Assembly: GCF_000759835.1 (NCBI RefSeq)
Contig: NZ_BBNB01000017.1
Span: forward strand, 61,396-125,395
Source of the DNA: Citrobacter sedlakii NBRC 105722
GTDB taxonomy: Bacteria; Pseudomonadota; Gammaproteobacteria; Enterobacterales; Enterobacteriaceae
DNA: 64,000 bases
Reading direction: 5' to 3'
The notes below the pieces were generated by a model, which was not told where the DNA came from, searched no databases, and saw only the letters and a program-made list of their open reading frames with translations. Shown here in pieces: positions 9,036 to 18,871 of the stretch (positions within the stretch are counted from its first letter, which is position 1; each line of letters opens with the position of its first letter). Both the position numbers and the translations under genes were made by a program.

Positions 9036-10508
9036 ATGGACAGATTAACCCCCATCCGCTGTTGGCCTGCCATCATCTCGCTTGTGATTACGCTGACAAT
9101 CTGGTTTGTTATCCCTTGCCCACCTGAGGTCACCCCAGAGGCGTGGCATCTGTTGGCGTTGTTTATCGGCACGATTGCGGCAATTATCGGTAAAGCAATG
9201 CCGATTGGCGCTATCGCAGTTGTGGCGATTATGCTGGTGGCAATGACCGGTGTTACCAATCCGGGTAAACCTTCGGCAGCGCTTAATGATGCGTTAAGCG
9301 GCTTTTCAAACCAGCTGATCTGGTTAATTGGCCTGTCGATCATGCTGTCGCAAAGTCTGTTGAAAACCGGGCTGGGCGCGCGCATTGGCTACGGATTTAT
9401 TGCGCTGTTTGGTAAAAGAACGCTGGGTATCGCCTGGGCGCTCACCCTCGCTGAAACGCTGATTGCGCCAGTCACGCCGAGCAATACCGCGCGCGGCGGC
9501 GGCATTATTCATCCGGTGATGCGGGCCATTGCGGAAAGCCTCGGCTCGCAGCCGGGAAACAGTGAAAATGGCTCCACGGGACGCTATCTCGCGCTGGTGA
9601 ACTACAACATTAACCCGATCAGTTCTGCGATGTTTATCACCGCAACCGCGCCTAACCCGCTAATTGTCAGCTTTCTGCTGAAGGGGACGGATGGGGTACT
9701 GAATATGACCTGGGGGATGTGGGCTATTGCCGCGCTGCTTCCTGCGGTCGTATCACTGGTCGTGATGCCCATTGTTATCTGGTGGCTCTATCCGCCCGCG
9801 ATTACGCGCACGCCGAATGCGCCGCAGTTCGCACGGGAAAAACTGGATGCGCTTGGCCCGCTTTCGCTGGCGGAAAAAATCACCCTGGCGGTTTTCATTT
9901 TGTTGCTCTGCCTGTGGGCGGGTGTCCCTGCGATGCTCATGGGCAGCGGCTGGACTGTTAATCCCACCAGTGCCGCGTTAATTGGCTTATCGATTTTGTT
10001 GCTGACCGGCGTATTAAGCTGGGACGATATGCTTAAGTGCCGTGGGGCATGGGATACTATCGTCTGGTTTGCCGCACTGGTGATGATGGCGGATTTTCTC
10101 AGTAAGTTGGGTCTGGTGGGCTGGCTGGCGACCAGCGTCGGAAGCGCCATTGACCATCTCGGCGTTCACTGGAGCATCGCGACGCTTTTGCTGATTCTGC
10201 TTTACGTCTACTCGCACTACTTTTTTGCCAGCACCACCGCGCATATTACGGCGATGTTTGCTGCGTTCTTCGCCGCGGGATTAGGCCTTGGCGCGCCACC
10301 CGCACTGCTTGGGCTGATGCTCGGTTTTTCATCCTCTCTGATGATGTCGCTCACGCACTATGGTACGGGCACTGCACCTATCATCTTTGGATCGGGCTAT
10401 GTCACGCTGGCGGAATGGTGGAAAACGGGGCTGGTCATGAGTGTGGTCAATCTGACCATCTGGGGAGTGACCGGCGCCTTCTGGTGGCGCTGGCTGGGTT
10501 ACTGGTAA
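9036..10508 (+). CDS. DASS-family anion transporter (CitT/TtdT-like), substrate unknown
   Basis: 490 residues, the usual length for CitT/TtdT/YbhI-type divalent anion:sodium or antiport carriers. About 12-14 membrane segments are predicted. Family motifs are plain: APVTPSNTARGGGIIHP (about 144-160) with the canonical SNT, SAMFITATAPNPLIV (about 197-211), and a C-terminal pair TAHITAM and LTHYGTGTAPIIFGSGY. Likely substrates are C4-dicarboxylates, tartrate or citrate, by family knowledge only. It lies 113 bases after the SLC13 permease in the same direction, with no terminator seen between them, so co-transcription is possible. No metabolic enzyme or regulator is adjacent to hint at the substrate. 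Confidence 0.88.
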   Translation: MDRLTPIRCWPAIISLVITLTIWFVIPCPPEVTPEAWHLLALFIGTIAAIIGKAMPIGAIAVVAIMLVAMTGVTNPGKPSAALNDALSGFSNQLIWLIGLSIMLSQSLLKTGLGARIGYGFIALFGKRTLGIAWALTLAETLIAPVTPSNTARGGGIIHPVMRAIAESLGSQPGNSENGSTGRYLALVNYNINPISSAMFITATAPNPLIVSFLLKGTDGVLNMTWGMWAIAALLPAVVSLVVMPIVIWWLYPPAITRTPNAPQFAREKLDALGPLSLAEKITLAVFILLLCLWAGVPAMLMGSGWTVNPTSAALIGLSILLLTGVLSWDDMLKCRGAWDTIVWFAALVMMADFLSKLGLVGWLATSVGSAIDHLGVHWSIATLLLILLYVYSHYFFASTTAHITAMFAAFFAAGLGLGAPPALLGLMLGFSSSLMMSLTHYGTGTAPIIFGSGYVTLAEWWKTGLVMSVVNLTIWGVTGAFWWRWLGYW

Positions 10509-10517
10509 AGCGATAGT

Positions 10518-10541
10518 GACGGGAGGAGAGCTCCTCCCGTC
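10518..10541. terminator. Bidirectional hairpin between the DASS transporter and tpiA
   Basis: GACGGGAGGAG-AG-CTCCTCCCGTC is an 11-bp perfect inverted repeat in the 41-base convergent gap. No long T run follows on either side, so its terminator role is inferred from position and stem strength. Confidence 0.65.
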
Positions 10542-10549
10542 CCGACAAC

Positions 10550-11317
10550 TTACGCCTGTTTAGCTGCTTCCGCCGCTTTTACGATGACAGCGAAGGCATC
10601 CGCTTTCAGAGAAGCACCGCCAACCAGCGCGCCGTCGATGTCCGGCTGAGCGAACAGTTCCGCCGCGTTGGACGCGTTTACGGAACCGCCGTACTGGATG
10701 ATGACCTGCTCAGCGATTTTCGCGTCCGCTTTGGCAATGTGGTCACGGATAAACTTATGCACCGCCTGTGCCTGCGCAGGCGTCGCTGATTTACCGGTAC
10801 CGATAGCCCATACCGGCTCGTACGCGATGACCGCGCCTTCGAACGCTGCTGCGCCCTGGGTTTTCAGCACGGCGTCGATCTGACGTGCGCACACTTCTTC
10901 GGTTTTGCCTGCTTCGTTTTCGGCTTCGGTTTCACCGATGCACAGAACTGGCGTCAGGCCCTGTTCTTTCAGTACGGCGAATTTTTTCGCGATCAGCTCG
11001 TCAGACTCTTTATGGTAAGTACGACGCTCAGAGTGGCCGATAATGATGTACTGCGCGCCGATGTCTTTCAGCATTTCAGCGGAAGTTTCACCGGTGAATG
11101 CGCCAGACAGATTCAGGTCAACGTTCTGCGCGCCCAGAATGATGTGGCTACCGGCCGCGGCCTGCTTCGCCAGATCGATATACATTTCCGGCGGAGCGAT
11201 CGCAACCGCACAGCCAGCAACGCCAGCCAGCTCTTTACGCAGGCTAGCCACCAGCTCGTTTACCATATGGCGGCTGCCGTTCAGTTTCCAGTTACCCATC
11301 ACTAAAGGATGTCGCAT
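10550..11317 (-). CDS. tpiA: Triosephosphate isomerase
   Basis: 255 residues. It interconverts dihydroxyacetone phosphate and glyceraldehyde 3-phosphate as a dimeric TIM barrel. All catalytic elements are present: N and K in MGNWKLNG (about 8-14), the electrophile histidine in IIGHSERR (about 93-100), the catalytic glutamate in [11 protein letters not shown] (about 165-175, including the hinged loop 6) and the phosphate-binding GGSVNASN. It is monocistronic and convergent with the transporter pair. It links the glycerol genes (glpFK, gldA) in this window to glycolysis. Confidence 0.98.
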   Translation of the reverse strand: MRHPLVMGNWKLNGSRHMVNELVASLRKELAGVAGCAVAIAPPEMYIDLAKQAAAGSHIILGAQNVDLNLSGAFTGETSAEMLKDIGAQYIIIGHSERRTYHKESDELIAKKFAVLKEQGLTPVLCIGETEAENEAGKTEEVCARQIDAVLKTQGAAAFEGAVIAYEPVWAIGTGKSATPAQAQAVHKFIRDHIAKADAKIAEQVIIQYGGSVNASNAAELFAQPDIDGALVGGASLKADAFAVIVKAAEAAKQA

Positions 11318-11428
11318 TGTAATTCTCCACGCTTTGTCAGCGAATTAAGGAAGATGGCCACTCTTTCGAGCAGCATGGTCTGTGAAACAGTATAGAGATT
11401 TTCCCCTGAGAGGCTTTGCTTTTTATCA

Positions 11429-12025
11429 CTAATTAAGCCCCTCAAGATCCTCAGATAACGCCAGCTTAATCGGTTCAACCGCGAAGGTCAGCCCCTTTTC
11501 GCCGTTATCTGCCACAACATAGCGAATTGCGCCTTCGGTTTCGGCGTAGTAGCGTTTATTTTTTCCTGCGGCGAGCAGTTTTTGCAGCTTTTTCTGGCTT
11601 TGTTCTTTGGTCAGCAGTGGTGCGACGGTGCGGATCACGGCCGTCATGTACTCCAGCGCTTTCGCTTTCGCCGCTTTTTGTTCCGGCCCCTGGATCGGCA
11701 GCCAGGTGATCTGCATACTCTTGATCTTCAACGTTCCCCGCTCAAGGGCGGTAGAAGCGTACAGATTCTCGTTAATTTTGCTGGCTGCGCGGGTGAGATT
11801 GGCTTTATCGCGACTGCTGTCGATAGAACGGAATTCGTTTAACGGAAGCTTTGGGTTCTGTTGGTTAAAGTTTTCGCGAAACTGGCTGATAGAGAGATCA
11901 AATGTTGGCGCTCCGGCAAGCAAGTATGGCGCTGTGGGGGCGACCAGAGGCTCCGCCGACAGCGCGGTCACGCTGAACGTCATCGCTGAAAATAACATTA
12001 AAAACAGTGAACATCCTGGCTTCAT
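11429..12025 (-). CDS. yiiQ: DUF1454 exported protein YiiQ
   Basis: 198 residues from the ATG at 12023-12025. A TTG immediately upstream is in frame, but the ATG has the better position relative to AAAGGTAAG. A signal peptide (about 1-25, ending near LSAEP) precedes a periplasmic DUF1454 domain. The mature region is highly similar to E. coli YiiQ (APYLLAGAPTFDLSISQFRE). The function is unknown. It lies 111 bases upstream of tpiA on the same strand and is divergent from yiiR. Confidence 0.9.
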   Translation of the reverse strand: MKPGCSLFLMLFSAMTFSVTALSAEPLVAPTAPYLLAGAPTFDLSISQFRENFNQQNPKLPLNEFRSIDSSRDKANLTRAASKINENLYASTALERGTLKIKSMQITWLPIQGPEQKAAKAKALEYMTAVIRTVAPLLTKEQSQKKLQKLLAAGKNKRYYAETEGAIRYVVADNGEKGLTFAVEPIKLALSEDLEGLN

Positions 12026-12125
12026 CAATCTTACCTTTCGTTATGACTGCTCACGATTAAAACGATAACCGTCTGGCTTGTCAAAAGGGTAAACTGTCGG
12101 CGTTTTCTATTTTAAAGGAACTTTC

Positions 12126-12554
12126 ATGACCATACAGCAGTGGTTATTCTCATTTAAAGGGCGTATTGGCCGCCGTGATTTCTGGATCTGGATGGTTCTG
12201 TGGCTTGTCGGCATGGTGGTCCTGTTTTCGCTGGCGAGCCAGTCGTTGCTCGATATCCAAACCGCGGCGTTTTGCCTGGTCTGCCTGCTCTGGCCGACAG
12301 CGGCGGTGACAGTAAAACGCCTTCACGACCGTGGGCGTTCCGGACTGTGGGCGCTCTTGATGATTCTGGCGTGGATGTTGTTGGCTGGAAACTGGGCAGT
12401 CCTGCCAGGTATGTGGCAATGGGCGGTGGGGCGCTTTGTACCGACGCTGATTCTTATCATGATGATTATCGATCTGGGCGCGTTTATCGGCACCCAGGGG
12501 GAAAATAAGTTCGGCAAAGACACCCAGGACGTTAAGTATAAAGCGGAACGGTAA
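12126..12554 (+). CDS. yiiR: DUF805 inner-membrane protein YiiR
   Basis: 142 residues with the DUF805 hallmarks: an N-terminal WLFSFKGRIGRRDFW segment, three to four transmembrane helices, and the RLHDRGRSG loop conserved across the family. DUF805 proteins are small integral membrane proteins of unknown function. It is close to E. coli YiiR over its whole length except the extreme C-terminus, which is shorter here. It is preceded by AAAGGAAC and converges on fpr across a REP-like palindrome. Confidence 0.92.
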   Translation: MTIQQWLFSFKGRIGRRDFWIWMVLWLVGMVVLFSLASQSLLDIQTAAFCLVCLLWPTAAVTVKRLHDRGRSGLWALLMILAWMLLAGNWAVLPGMWQWAVGRFVPTLILIMMIIDLGAFIGTQGENKFGKDTQDVKYKAER

Positions 12555-12561
12555 ACAGCAG

Positions 12562-12589
12562 GCCGGATCCGGCGATGCCGCCCTCCGGC
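12562..12589. repeat. REP-like palindrome between yiiR and fpr
   Basis: A GCCGGATCCGGC / GCCGCCCTCCGGC imperfect palindrome fills the 42-base convergent gap. It is probably a REP element acting as a shared 3' end structure. Confidence 0.6.
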
Positions 12590-12596
12590 AAAATAT

Positions 12597-13343
12597 TTAC
12601 CAGTAGTGCTCTGCGGTCATATGACCTGGGCGACGACGCAAGTGTTTGCTCATCTGCCGGGTTTCTTTCAACAACTGCTGGGTATCGCGCACCATCTGCG
12701 GATTACCGCAGAGCATCACATGGCTGGTCTCTTTATCTATCGGTAGCCCGATGGCTTTTTCCAGCTCGCCGCTTTCTATGAGCGCCGGAACGCGACCGGT
12801 TAACGAACCAGCGACGGTTTCCCGACTGACCACCGTCTGGATCCGCAGCTTGCCTTCATACCGTTTTTGCAGTTCCTGCATGAGCGGTAAATAGCTTAAA
12901 TCGGCGGCGTAGCGCGCGGCATGGACCAGCACCAGATTTTTAAAGCGGTCCAGATCTTTTCCCCACTGCAGAATCGACAGATACGGGCCAATGGCGGTGC
13001 CGGTCGCCAGCATCCACAGCGTGTCGCAGTCGGGGATCTCTTCCAGCACAAAGAAACCAGCGGCTTCACTCACCACCAAGACTTCATCGCCGGGCTTCAG
13101 CGCCGCCAGACGCGGGCTTAGCTTGCCGTCGGGAACGGTGACGAGGTAAAACTCCAGATCCGGGTTATCGGGGGCATTCACGTAGGAGTAAGCGCGCTGG
13201 ACGCGCTCGCCGTCAATTTCCAGCCCAAGCTTGGTAAACTGACCGGCGGTAAAAGGATGAACGGGGGCGTGGACGGTCAGACTAAACAGGGCATCGGTCC
13301 AGTTCTGTACCTTCGTGACTTTGCCTGTTACCCAATCTGCCAT
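12597..13343 (-). CDS. fpr: Ferredoxin/flavodoxin-NADP+ reductase
   Basis: 248 residues from the ATG at 13343 (MADWVTGKVTKVQ), as in E. coli Fpr. An upstream extension of the frame is not coding. It is an FAD enzyme that passes electrons from NADPH to flavodoxin or ferredoxin for radical-SAM and glycyl-radical activation, MetH reactivation and Fe-S repair. The FAD site RAYSYVN (about 50-56), the nucleotide-binding ATGTAIGPYLSIL (about 112-124), the NADP-site CGNPQMV and the C-terminal AEHYW are all present. E. coli fpr is in the SoxRS regulon. It follows glpX on the same strand but is separated by a hairpin. Confidence 0.97.
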   Translation of the reverse strand: MADWVTGKVTKVQNWTDALFSLTVHAPVHPFTAGQFTKLGLEIDGERVQRAYSYVNAPDNPDLEFYLVTVPDGKLSPRLAALKPGDEVLVVSEAAGFFVLEEIPDCDTLWMLATGTAIGPYLSILQWGKDLDRFKNLVLVHAARYAADLSYLPLMQELQKRYEGKLRIQTVVSRETVAGSLTGRVPALIESGELEKAIGLPIDKETSHVMLCGNPQMVRDTQQLLKETRQMSKHLRRRPGHMTAEHYW

Positions 13344-13397
13344 GGTTTTCTCCTGTTCTGATCTCGTCCCTTTATCTTCGTTCCTTGGCCGCAAGAT

Positions 13398-13419
13398 TTC
13401 CAGCCCGGATGGGCTGGAA
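13398..13419 (-). terminator. Hairpin between glpX and fpr
   Basis: TTCCAGCCC-N4-GGGCTGGAA is a 9-bp perfect inverted repeat, 21 bases downstream of the glpX stop on the minus strand. It is probably the terminator or a processing-stable 3' end of glpFKX. The run of U after it is weak. Confidence 0.55.
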
Positions 13420-13439
13420 GGCTCGAACGAACAAATCAA

Positions 13440-14450
13440 TTACAGGATATGCGCCTGCACGTCCGGGTCTTTGCGATCCAGATAGTGAATGGACTGGATA
13501 CGGCGGATGGTGCGGGACTTTCCGCGAATCAACAGCGTCTCGGTGGTGGCGATGTTGCCTTTGCGGCTAATCCCTTCCAGCAGATCGCCTTTGGTGATGC
13601 CGGTGGCGGAGAAAATCACGTTGTCGCTACGCGCCATTTCGTCCAGACGCAGGACTTTTCCCGCGTCGATCCCCATCGCTTTACAGCGTGCCAGCTCTTG
13701 TTCGCCAATGCGGCGGTTATCTTCGCTGTCGCCTTTGACGTCATGACGCGCCAGCAGACGGCCCTGCATGTCGCCATCCAGCGCACGGATCACCGCCGCG
13801 GAGACCACGCCTTCCGGCGCGCCGCCAATGCCGTACAGCACGTCGACTTCGCTGTCAGGCATACAGGTCAGAATGGAGGCTGCTACGTCGCCGTCAGGAA
13901 TGGCGAATACGCGCACGCCGAGGGTTTGCATCTGCGCAATCACATTATCGTGACGCGGCTTCGCCAGAATGGTCACCGTTAAATCACACAGCGGCTTGCC
14001 AAGCGCGGCGGCGATGTTGCGCAGGTTGTCCGCCAGCGGCAGATTCAGGTCGATAGCGCCTTTCGCGCCCGGTCCGACAATGAGCTTTTCCATATACATA
14101 TCCGGCGCGTTCAGGAAGCTCCCCTTATCGCCGACTGCCAGCACCGCCAGCGCGTTGGCCTGGCCCATCGCCGTCATACGCGTGCCTTCGATTGGATCGA
14201 CAGCGATATCCACCGCATCGCCGTGACCGGTTCCCACGTTTTCGCCGATGTAGAGCATTGGCGCTTCATCGATCTCGCCTTCACCAATCACGATGGTGCC
14301 GTCAATATTGACCTGATTAAGCATAATGCGCATCGCGTTTACCGCCGCGCCGTCTGCGGTGTTTTTGTCACCGCGTCCCAACCATTTGTAGCCAGCCAGC
14401 GCCGCCGCTTCGGTTACGCGGGAAAATTCGATGGCAAGTTCTCGTCTCAT
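13440..14450 (-). CDS. glpX: Class II fructose-1,6-bisphosphatase
   Basis: 336 residues, the same as E. coli GlpX. It is a metal-dependent, lithium-sensitive fructose 1,6-bisphosphatase acting in gluconeogenesis. Metal and substrate motifs are visible: GEGEIDEAPML (about 57-67), DIAVDPIEGT (about 81-90) and GIGGAPEGVVSA (about 188-199). It is the third gene of glpFKX, which makes sense because growth on glycerol needs gluconeogenesis. The gap to glpK (191 bases) carries REP-like repeats, which may lower downstream expression. Confidence 0.97.
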   Translation of the reverse strand: MRRELAIEFSRVTEAAALAGYKWLGRGDKNTADGAAVNAMRIMLNQVNIDGTIVIGEGEIDEAPMLYIGENVGTGHGDAVDIAVDPIEGTRMTAMGQANALAVLAVGDKGSFLNAPDMYMEKLIVGPGAKGAIDLNLPLADNLRNIAAALGKPLCDLTVTILAKPRHDNVIAQMQTLGVRVFAIPDGDVAASILTCMPDSEVDVLYGIGGAPEGVVSAAVIRALDGDMQGRLLARHDVKGDSEDNRRIGEQELARCKAMGIDAGKVLRLDEMARSDNVIFSATGITKGDLLEGISRKGNIATTETLLIRGKSRTIRRIQSIHYLDRKDPDVQAHIL

Positions 14451-14518
14451 AGCAAACTCGTAGCAGAAAGGAATGGCGCGCAGTGTAGCACAGGGGAAGA
14501 GGCCTGATTATTGATGTG

Positions 14519-14632
14519 TGTGCGGGGTTGCCCCCGCATAAAGATTTTTCCGGATGGCGACGCTAACGTGTCCCATCCAGCCGGGATCCTGCTTGTCGTG
14601 GTAGGCCGGATAAGGCGAAGACTCGATCCGGC
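14519..14632. repeat. Hairpin and REP-like repeats between glpK and glpX
   Basis: Three fold-back elements lie in the 191-base gap: TGCGGGG/CCCCGCA at about 14521-14538, a REP-like palindrome at 14550-14584 (CCGGATGG ... CCATCCAGCCGG) and another at 14605-14632 (GCCGGAT ... ATCCGGC). They resemble the enterobacterial REP/BIME family. Confidence 0.7.
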
Positions 14633-14641
14633 ATTCCACAA

Positions 14642-16171
<1,530 letters not shown>

Positions 16172-17017
16172 TTACAGCGAAGCTTTTTGTTGTGTAGCGG
16201 CCGTGGTTTCCTTCTCTTCCACGACACAGGTATCGCACGGCAAATGGCGGCCAATGAGCTTGCGATAGGCAAACGCGCCCAGAATAGCGCCAACGATGGG
16301 GCCGAACAGCGGCACCAGGAAGTAAGGAATATCTTTGCCGCCGGTGAAGGCCACGTTACCCCAACCGGCCAGCCAGGCGAACGCTTTCGGACCGATGTCA
16401 CGCGCCGGGTTCATTGCAAAGCCGGTCAGTGGCCCCATTGATGCGCCGATAACCGCAATCAGCAAGCCAATCAGCAGCGGCGCCAGCGGGCCGCGAGGAA
16501 CACCGTTACCGTCGTCGGTCAGCGCCAGGATAAGCCCCATCAGAATAGCGGTAATCACCATTTCAACCGCGAAGGCCTGCACAAAATTGATATGTGGATT
16601 GGGATATGTCGAGAAAGTGCCAGCCAGATCAACACTTTCAACGCTGCCGCGTACGATGTGGTGCGTCAGCTCATAGTCCGCGAAAAGATTGTAATAAAGC
16701 CCGTAAACTAACGCCGCTGCGCAAAACGCGCCGGCAAACTGAGAAATAATAAAAGGAACAACTTTACGCTTGTCGAAACAAGCAAACAGCCATAACGCAA
16801 TGGTGACTGCCGGATTCAGGTGCGCGCCAGACACGCCTGCGGTCAGGTAGATAGCCATCGCTACCCCCAGCCCCCAGATGACGCTGATTTCCCACTGTCC
16901 AAAAGACGCTCCGGCGACTTTTAGCGCAGCGACACACCCCACACCGAAGAAAATCAACAACCCGGTACCGAGGAATTCAGCAATGCACTGGCCTTTTAAG
17001 GTTGATGTTTGACTCAT
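16172..17017 (-). CDS. glpF: Glycerol facilitator GlpF (aquaglyceroporin)
   Basis: 281 residues, the same as E. coli. It is an inner-membrane MIP channel admitting glycerol and small polyols. It has six full membrane helices and two half-helices carrying the paired NPA motifs, HLNPAVTIALW (about 66-76) and GFAMNPARDIGPKA (about 199-212). The arginine after the second NPA is the selectivity-filter residue. The polar C-terminal tail is typical of GlpF. It is the first gene of glpFKX, and its upstream region contains GlpR-type operators. Confidence 0.98.
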   Translation of the reverse strand: MSQTSTLKGQCIAEFLGTGLLIFFGVGCVAALKVAGASFGQWEISVIWGLGVAMAIYLTAGVSGAHLNPAVTIALWLFACFDKRKVVPFIISQFAGAFCAAALVYGLYYNLFADYELTHHIVRGSVESVDLAGTFSTYPNPHINFVQAFAVEMVITAILMGLILALTDDGNGVPRGPLAPLLIGLLIAVIGASMGPLTGFAMNPARDIGPKAFAWLAGWGNVAFTGGKDIPYFLVPLFGPIVGAILGAFAYRKLIGRHLPCDTCVVEEKETTAATQQKASL

Positions 17018-17097
17018 AATCGGATCCTGAAGAGATTAGTGTTTATTGTAAGCGAGGAGGTCACTGACGTCCGCGATGCCCTGTAGGCATACTGTTA

Positions 17098-17180
17098 ATT
17101 TATCGTTAACGAGCAAAAACGAGAAATATCGAAATTAAAATGTGTGTGCTCCGTCAATAAAATGAGCGTTATCGCGCCAT
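17098..17180 (-). promoter_or_regulatory. GlpR operator-like sites upstream of glpF
   Basis: Three sequences resemble the GlpR operator (a TCG/CGA half-site palindrome in an A/T-rich frame). They are 17098-17117 (ATTTATCGTTAACGAGCAAA), about 17119-17137 (AACGAGAAATATCGAAAT) and 17161-17180 (AATGAGCGTTATCGCGCCAT). E. coli glpFKX is repressed by GlpR through several operators upstream of glpF and activated by CRP, so the position fits. Assignment is by eye. The glpF-zapB gap holds no long gene. Confidence 0.6.
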
Positions 17181-17280
17181 AAAGCGCGTTTTGCAATACA
17201 TAAGAACTGTGAGCTGAATCATTTCTTTAACCAATGTGTTAACACTTTGGAGTTATAGGGAGAATGTCACCAGGAGAAGG

Positions 17281-17662
<382 letters not shown>

Positions 17663-17681
17663 TTCCGAATTCGTACAAAAG

Positions 17682-17704
17682 GCATCCTTAATGGATGCTT
17701 TTTT
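17682..17704 (+). terminator. Intrinsic terminator of zapB
   Basis: GCATCC-TTAAT-GGATGC is followed by TTTTTT at 17699-17704, 20 bases after the zapB stop. Confidence 0.85.
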
Positions 17705-17753
17705 GTTATGGGAGAATATGATCGCTCAACATAGTGTTCTCAAGGAATGCGAG

Positions 17754-17822
17754 ATGACAAAACGAAGCGATATTATCGATAATTCTATTAGGGCACCTGC
17801 CGGTATTTATGAGTGCAATTGA
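17754..17822 (+). CDS. Possible 22-residue small protein or gene remnant
   Basis: ATG at 17754 with AAGGA seven bases upstream starts a 22-codon frame (MTKRSDIIDNSIRAPAG...) ending in TGA at 17820-17822, 39 bases before the next gene. It could be a genuine short peptide, a leader of the downstream gene, or the 5' end of a gene whose body has been lost. No similarity is recognised, and the spacing of the ribosome site is its main support. Confidence 0.3.
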   Translation: MTKRSDIIDNSIRAPAGIYECN

Positions 17823-17861
17823 GCCTGTCGCTGATCCCTTCTGTGTCAGGGAGATTCGCAT

Positions 17862-18257
17862 TTGAATAAATACAGAACACCCATCATCACTACTTTACTT
17901 GTTTCTGTTGCGCTGATCGTCTGCCTGATTGCCATGAGTCCTTTTACTGACGATGAGTATGATCAACGCAATTTTATTAAATATTACCTGCTTACGCCGA
18001 AACCACTTATGGAAGCCCCCAGGGTCGCATCGAGTTGGTACTTTACGAATCAAACCGTTGAAGGGAGTGGTTTGCAGATCAGTACGCTCAATTTCACTGG
18101 CATTCAGCGTAGTGAAATGCAGAGTCTGAGTGAAAAGTTACAGACTTACATCGATCATTATCCGAATCGACATGAAACGATGAGCATCGCTGTTGAAGAG
18201 AGAAATGGGATGTTCGAACTTCGTATCATCCATTACGATTTAGATGACGAGAAATAA
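17862..18257 (+). CDS. Hypothetical single-pass membrane or exported protein
   Basis: 131 residues starting at a TTG (17862). The start is chosen because AGGGAG lies eight bases upstream and no in-frame ATG precedes the hydrophobic segment. Residues about 8-27 (PIITTLLVSVALIVCLIAMS) form one membrane helix or an uncleaved signal. The remaining 100 residues are soluble and mixed alpha/beta in character, with an acidic end (HYDLDDEK). No domain is recognised. It lies between the terminator of zapB and a terminator shared with rraA, so it is an isolated single gene. It is not present at this place in K-12. Its base composition is more A/T-rich than its neighbours, which suggests acquisition. Confidence 0.7.
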   Translation: MNKYRTPIITTLLVSVALIVCLIAMSPFTDDEYDQRNFIKYYLLTPKPLMEAPRVASSWYFTNQTVEGSGLQISTLNFTGIQRSEMQSLSEKLQTYIDHYPNRHETMSIAVEERNGMFELRIIHYDLDDEK

Positions 18258-18263
18258 AAGAAA

Positions 18264-18291
18264 GGCCATCCGAAATGAAGATGGCCTTTTT
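18264..18291. terminator. Terminator between the hypothetical gene and rraA
   Basis: GGCCATC-N9-GATGGCC followed by TTTTTC on the plus strand, with AAAG runs on the other side, lies in the 36-base convergent gap. It can serve both genes. Confidence 0.8.
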
Positions 18292-18293
18292 CT

Positions 18294-18779
18294 TTACTCA
18301 ATGTCCAGCGGGTCTTCGGAAAGGATGATGCCGGTATTGTCGGCGTAGAGGTGGTCACCGGAGAAGAACGTCACGCCGCCGAAGTTGACGCGGACATCAC
18401 TTTCGCCAATTCCTTCTCCTGCCGCGCCGACCGGAATCGCGGCAATCGCCTGGATACCGATATCCAGTTCTTCCAGGTCGTCTATCTGACGCACCGCGCC
18501 GTAGATCACCAGACCTTCCCATTCATTCTGTGCCGCCAGGCGCGCCAGTTCGGCGTCGACCAGCGCACGACGGACAGAACCGCCGCCGTCGACCAGCAGA
18601 ACGCGACCACGGCCATTTTGTTCGAGCAGATCGTACAGCAACCCGTTGTCCTCGAAACATTTCACCGTGACGATTTGTCCGCCAAACGACGACCGTCCTC
18701 CAAAGTTAGAGAACAGCGGTTCCACGACGTTGACATCTTCTTGATAGATGTCACAAAGCTCGGAAGTATCGTATTTCAT
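18294..18779 (-). CDS. rraA: Ribonuclease E inhibitor RraA
   Basis: 161 residues, the same as E. coli RraA. It is a trimeric ring protein that binds the RNase E C-terminal scaffold and DEAD-box helicases and thereby slows mRNA decay. The fold is that of the 4-hydroxy-4-methyl-2-oxoglutarate aldolase family. Family landmarks are the N-terminal [26 protein letters not shown], and [17 protein letters not shown] with the DGGGS/RRALVD active-site-like loop. The older label MenG (menaquinone methyltransferase) is wrong. It is 92 bases after menA on the same strand. Confidence 0.97.
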   Translation of the reverse strand: MKYDTSELCDIYQEDVNVVEPLFSNFGGRSSFGGQIVTVKCFEDNGLLYDLLEQNGRGRVLLVDGGGSVRRALVDAELARLAAQNEWEGLVIYGAVRQIDDLEELDIGIQAIAAIPVGAAGEGIGESDVRVNFGGVTFFSGDHLYADNTGIILSEDPLDIE

Positions 18780-18871
18780 AGGCTTAACGTTCAGTTGCTG
18801 CGAGAATTTTTAGTATATCGCGCTAAGTGCACTGTTGGCAAAATCATCAATTGTTAATTGATATTTGTCAG

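Noticed and set aside
7545..10549. Genomic island or prophage at the transporter pair
   Set aside because: No integrase, tRNA, direct flanking repeats or phage genes are seen. Base composition looks like that of the flanks.
14519..14632. CRISPR-like array between glpK and glpX
   Set aside because: The repeats are palindromic, of differing sequence and irregular spacing, typical of REP elements and not of a CRISPR.
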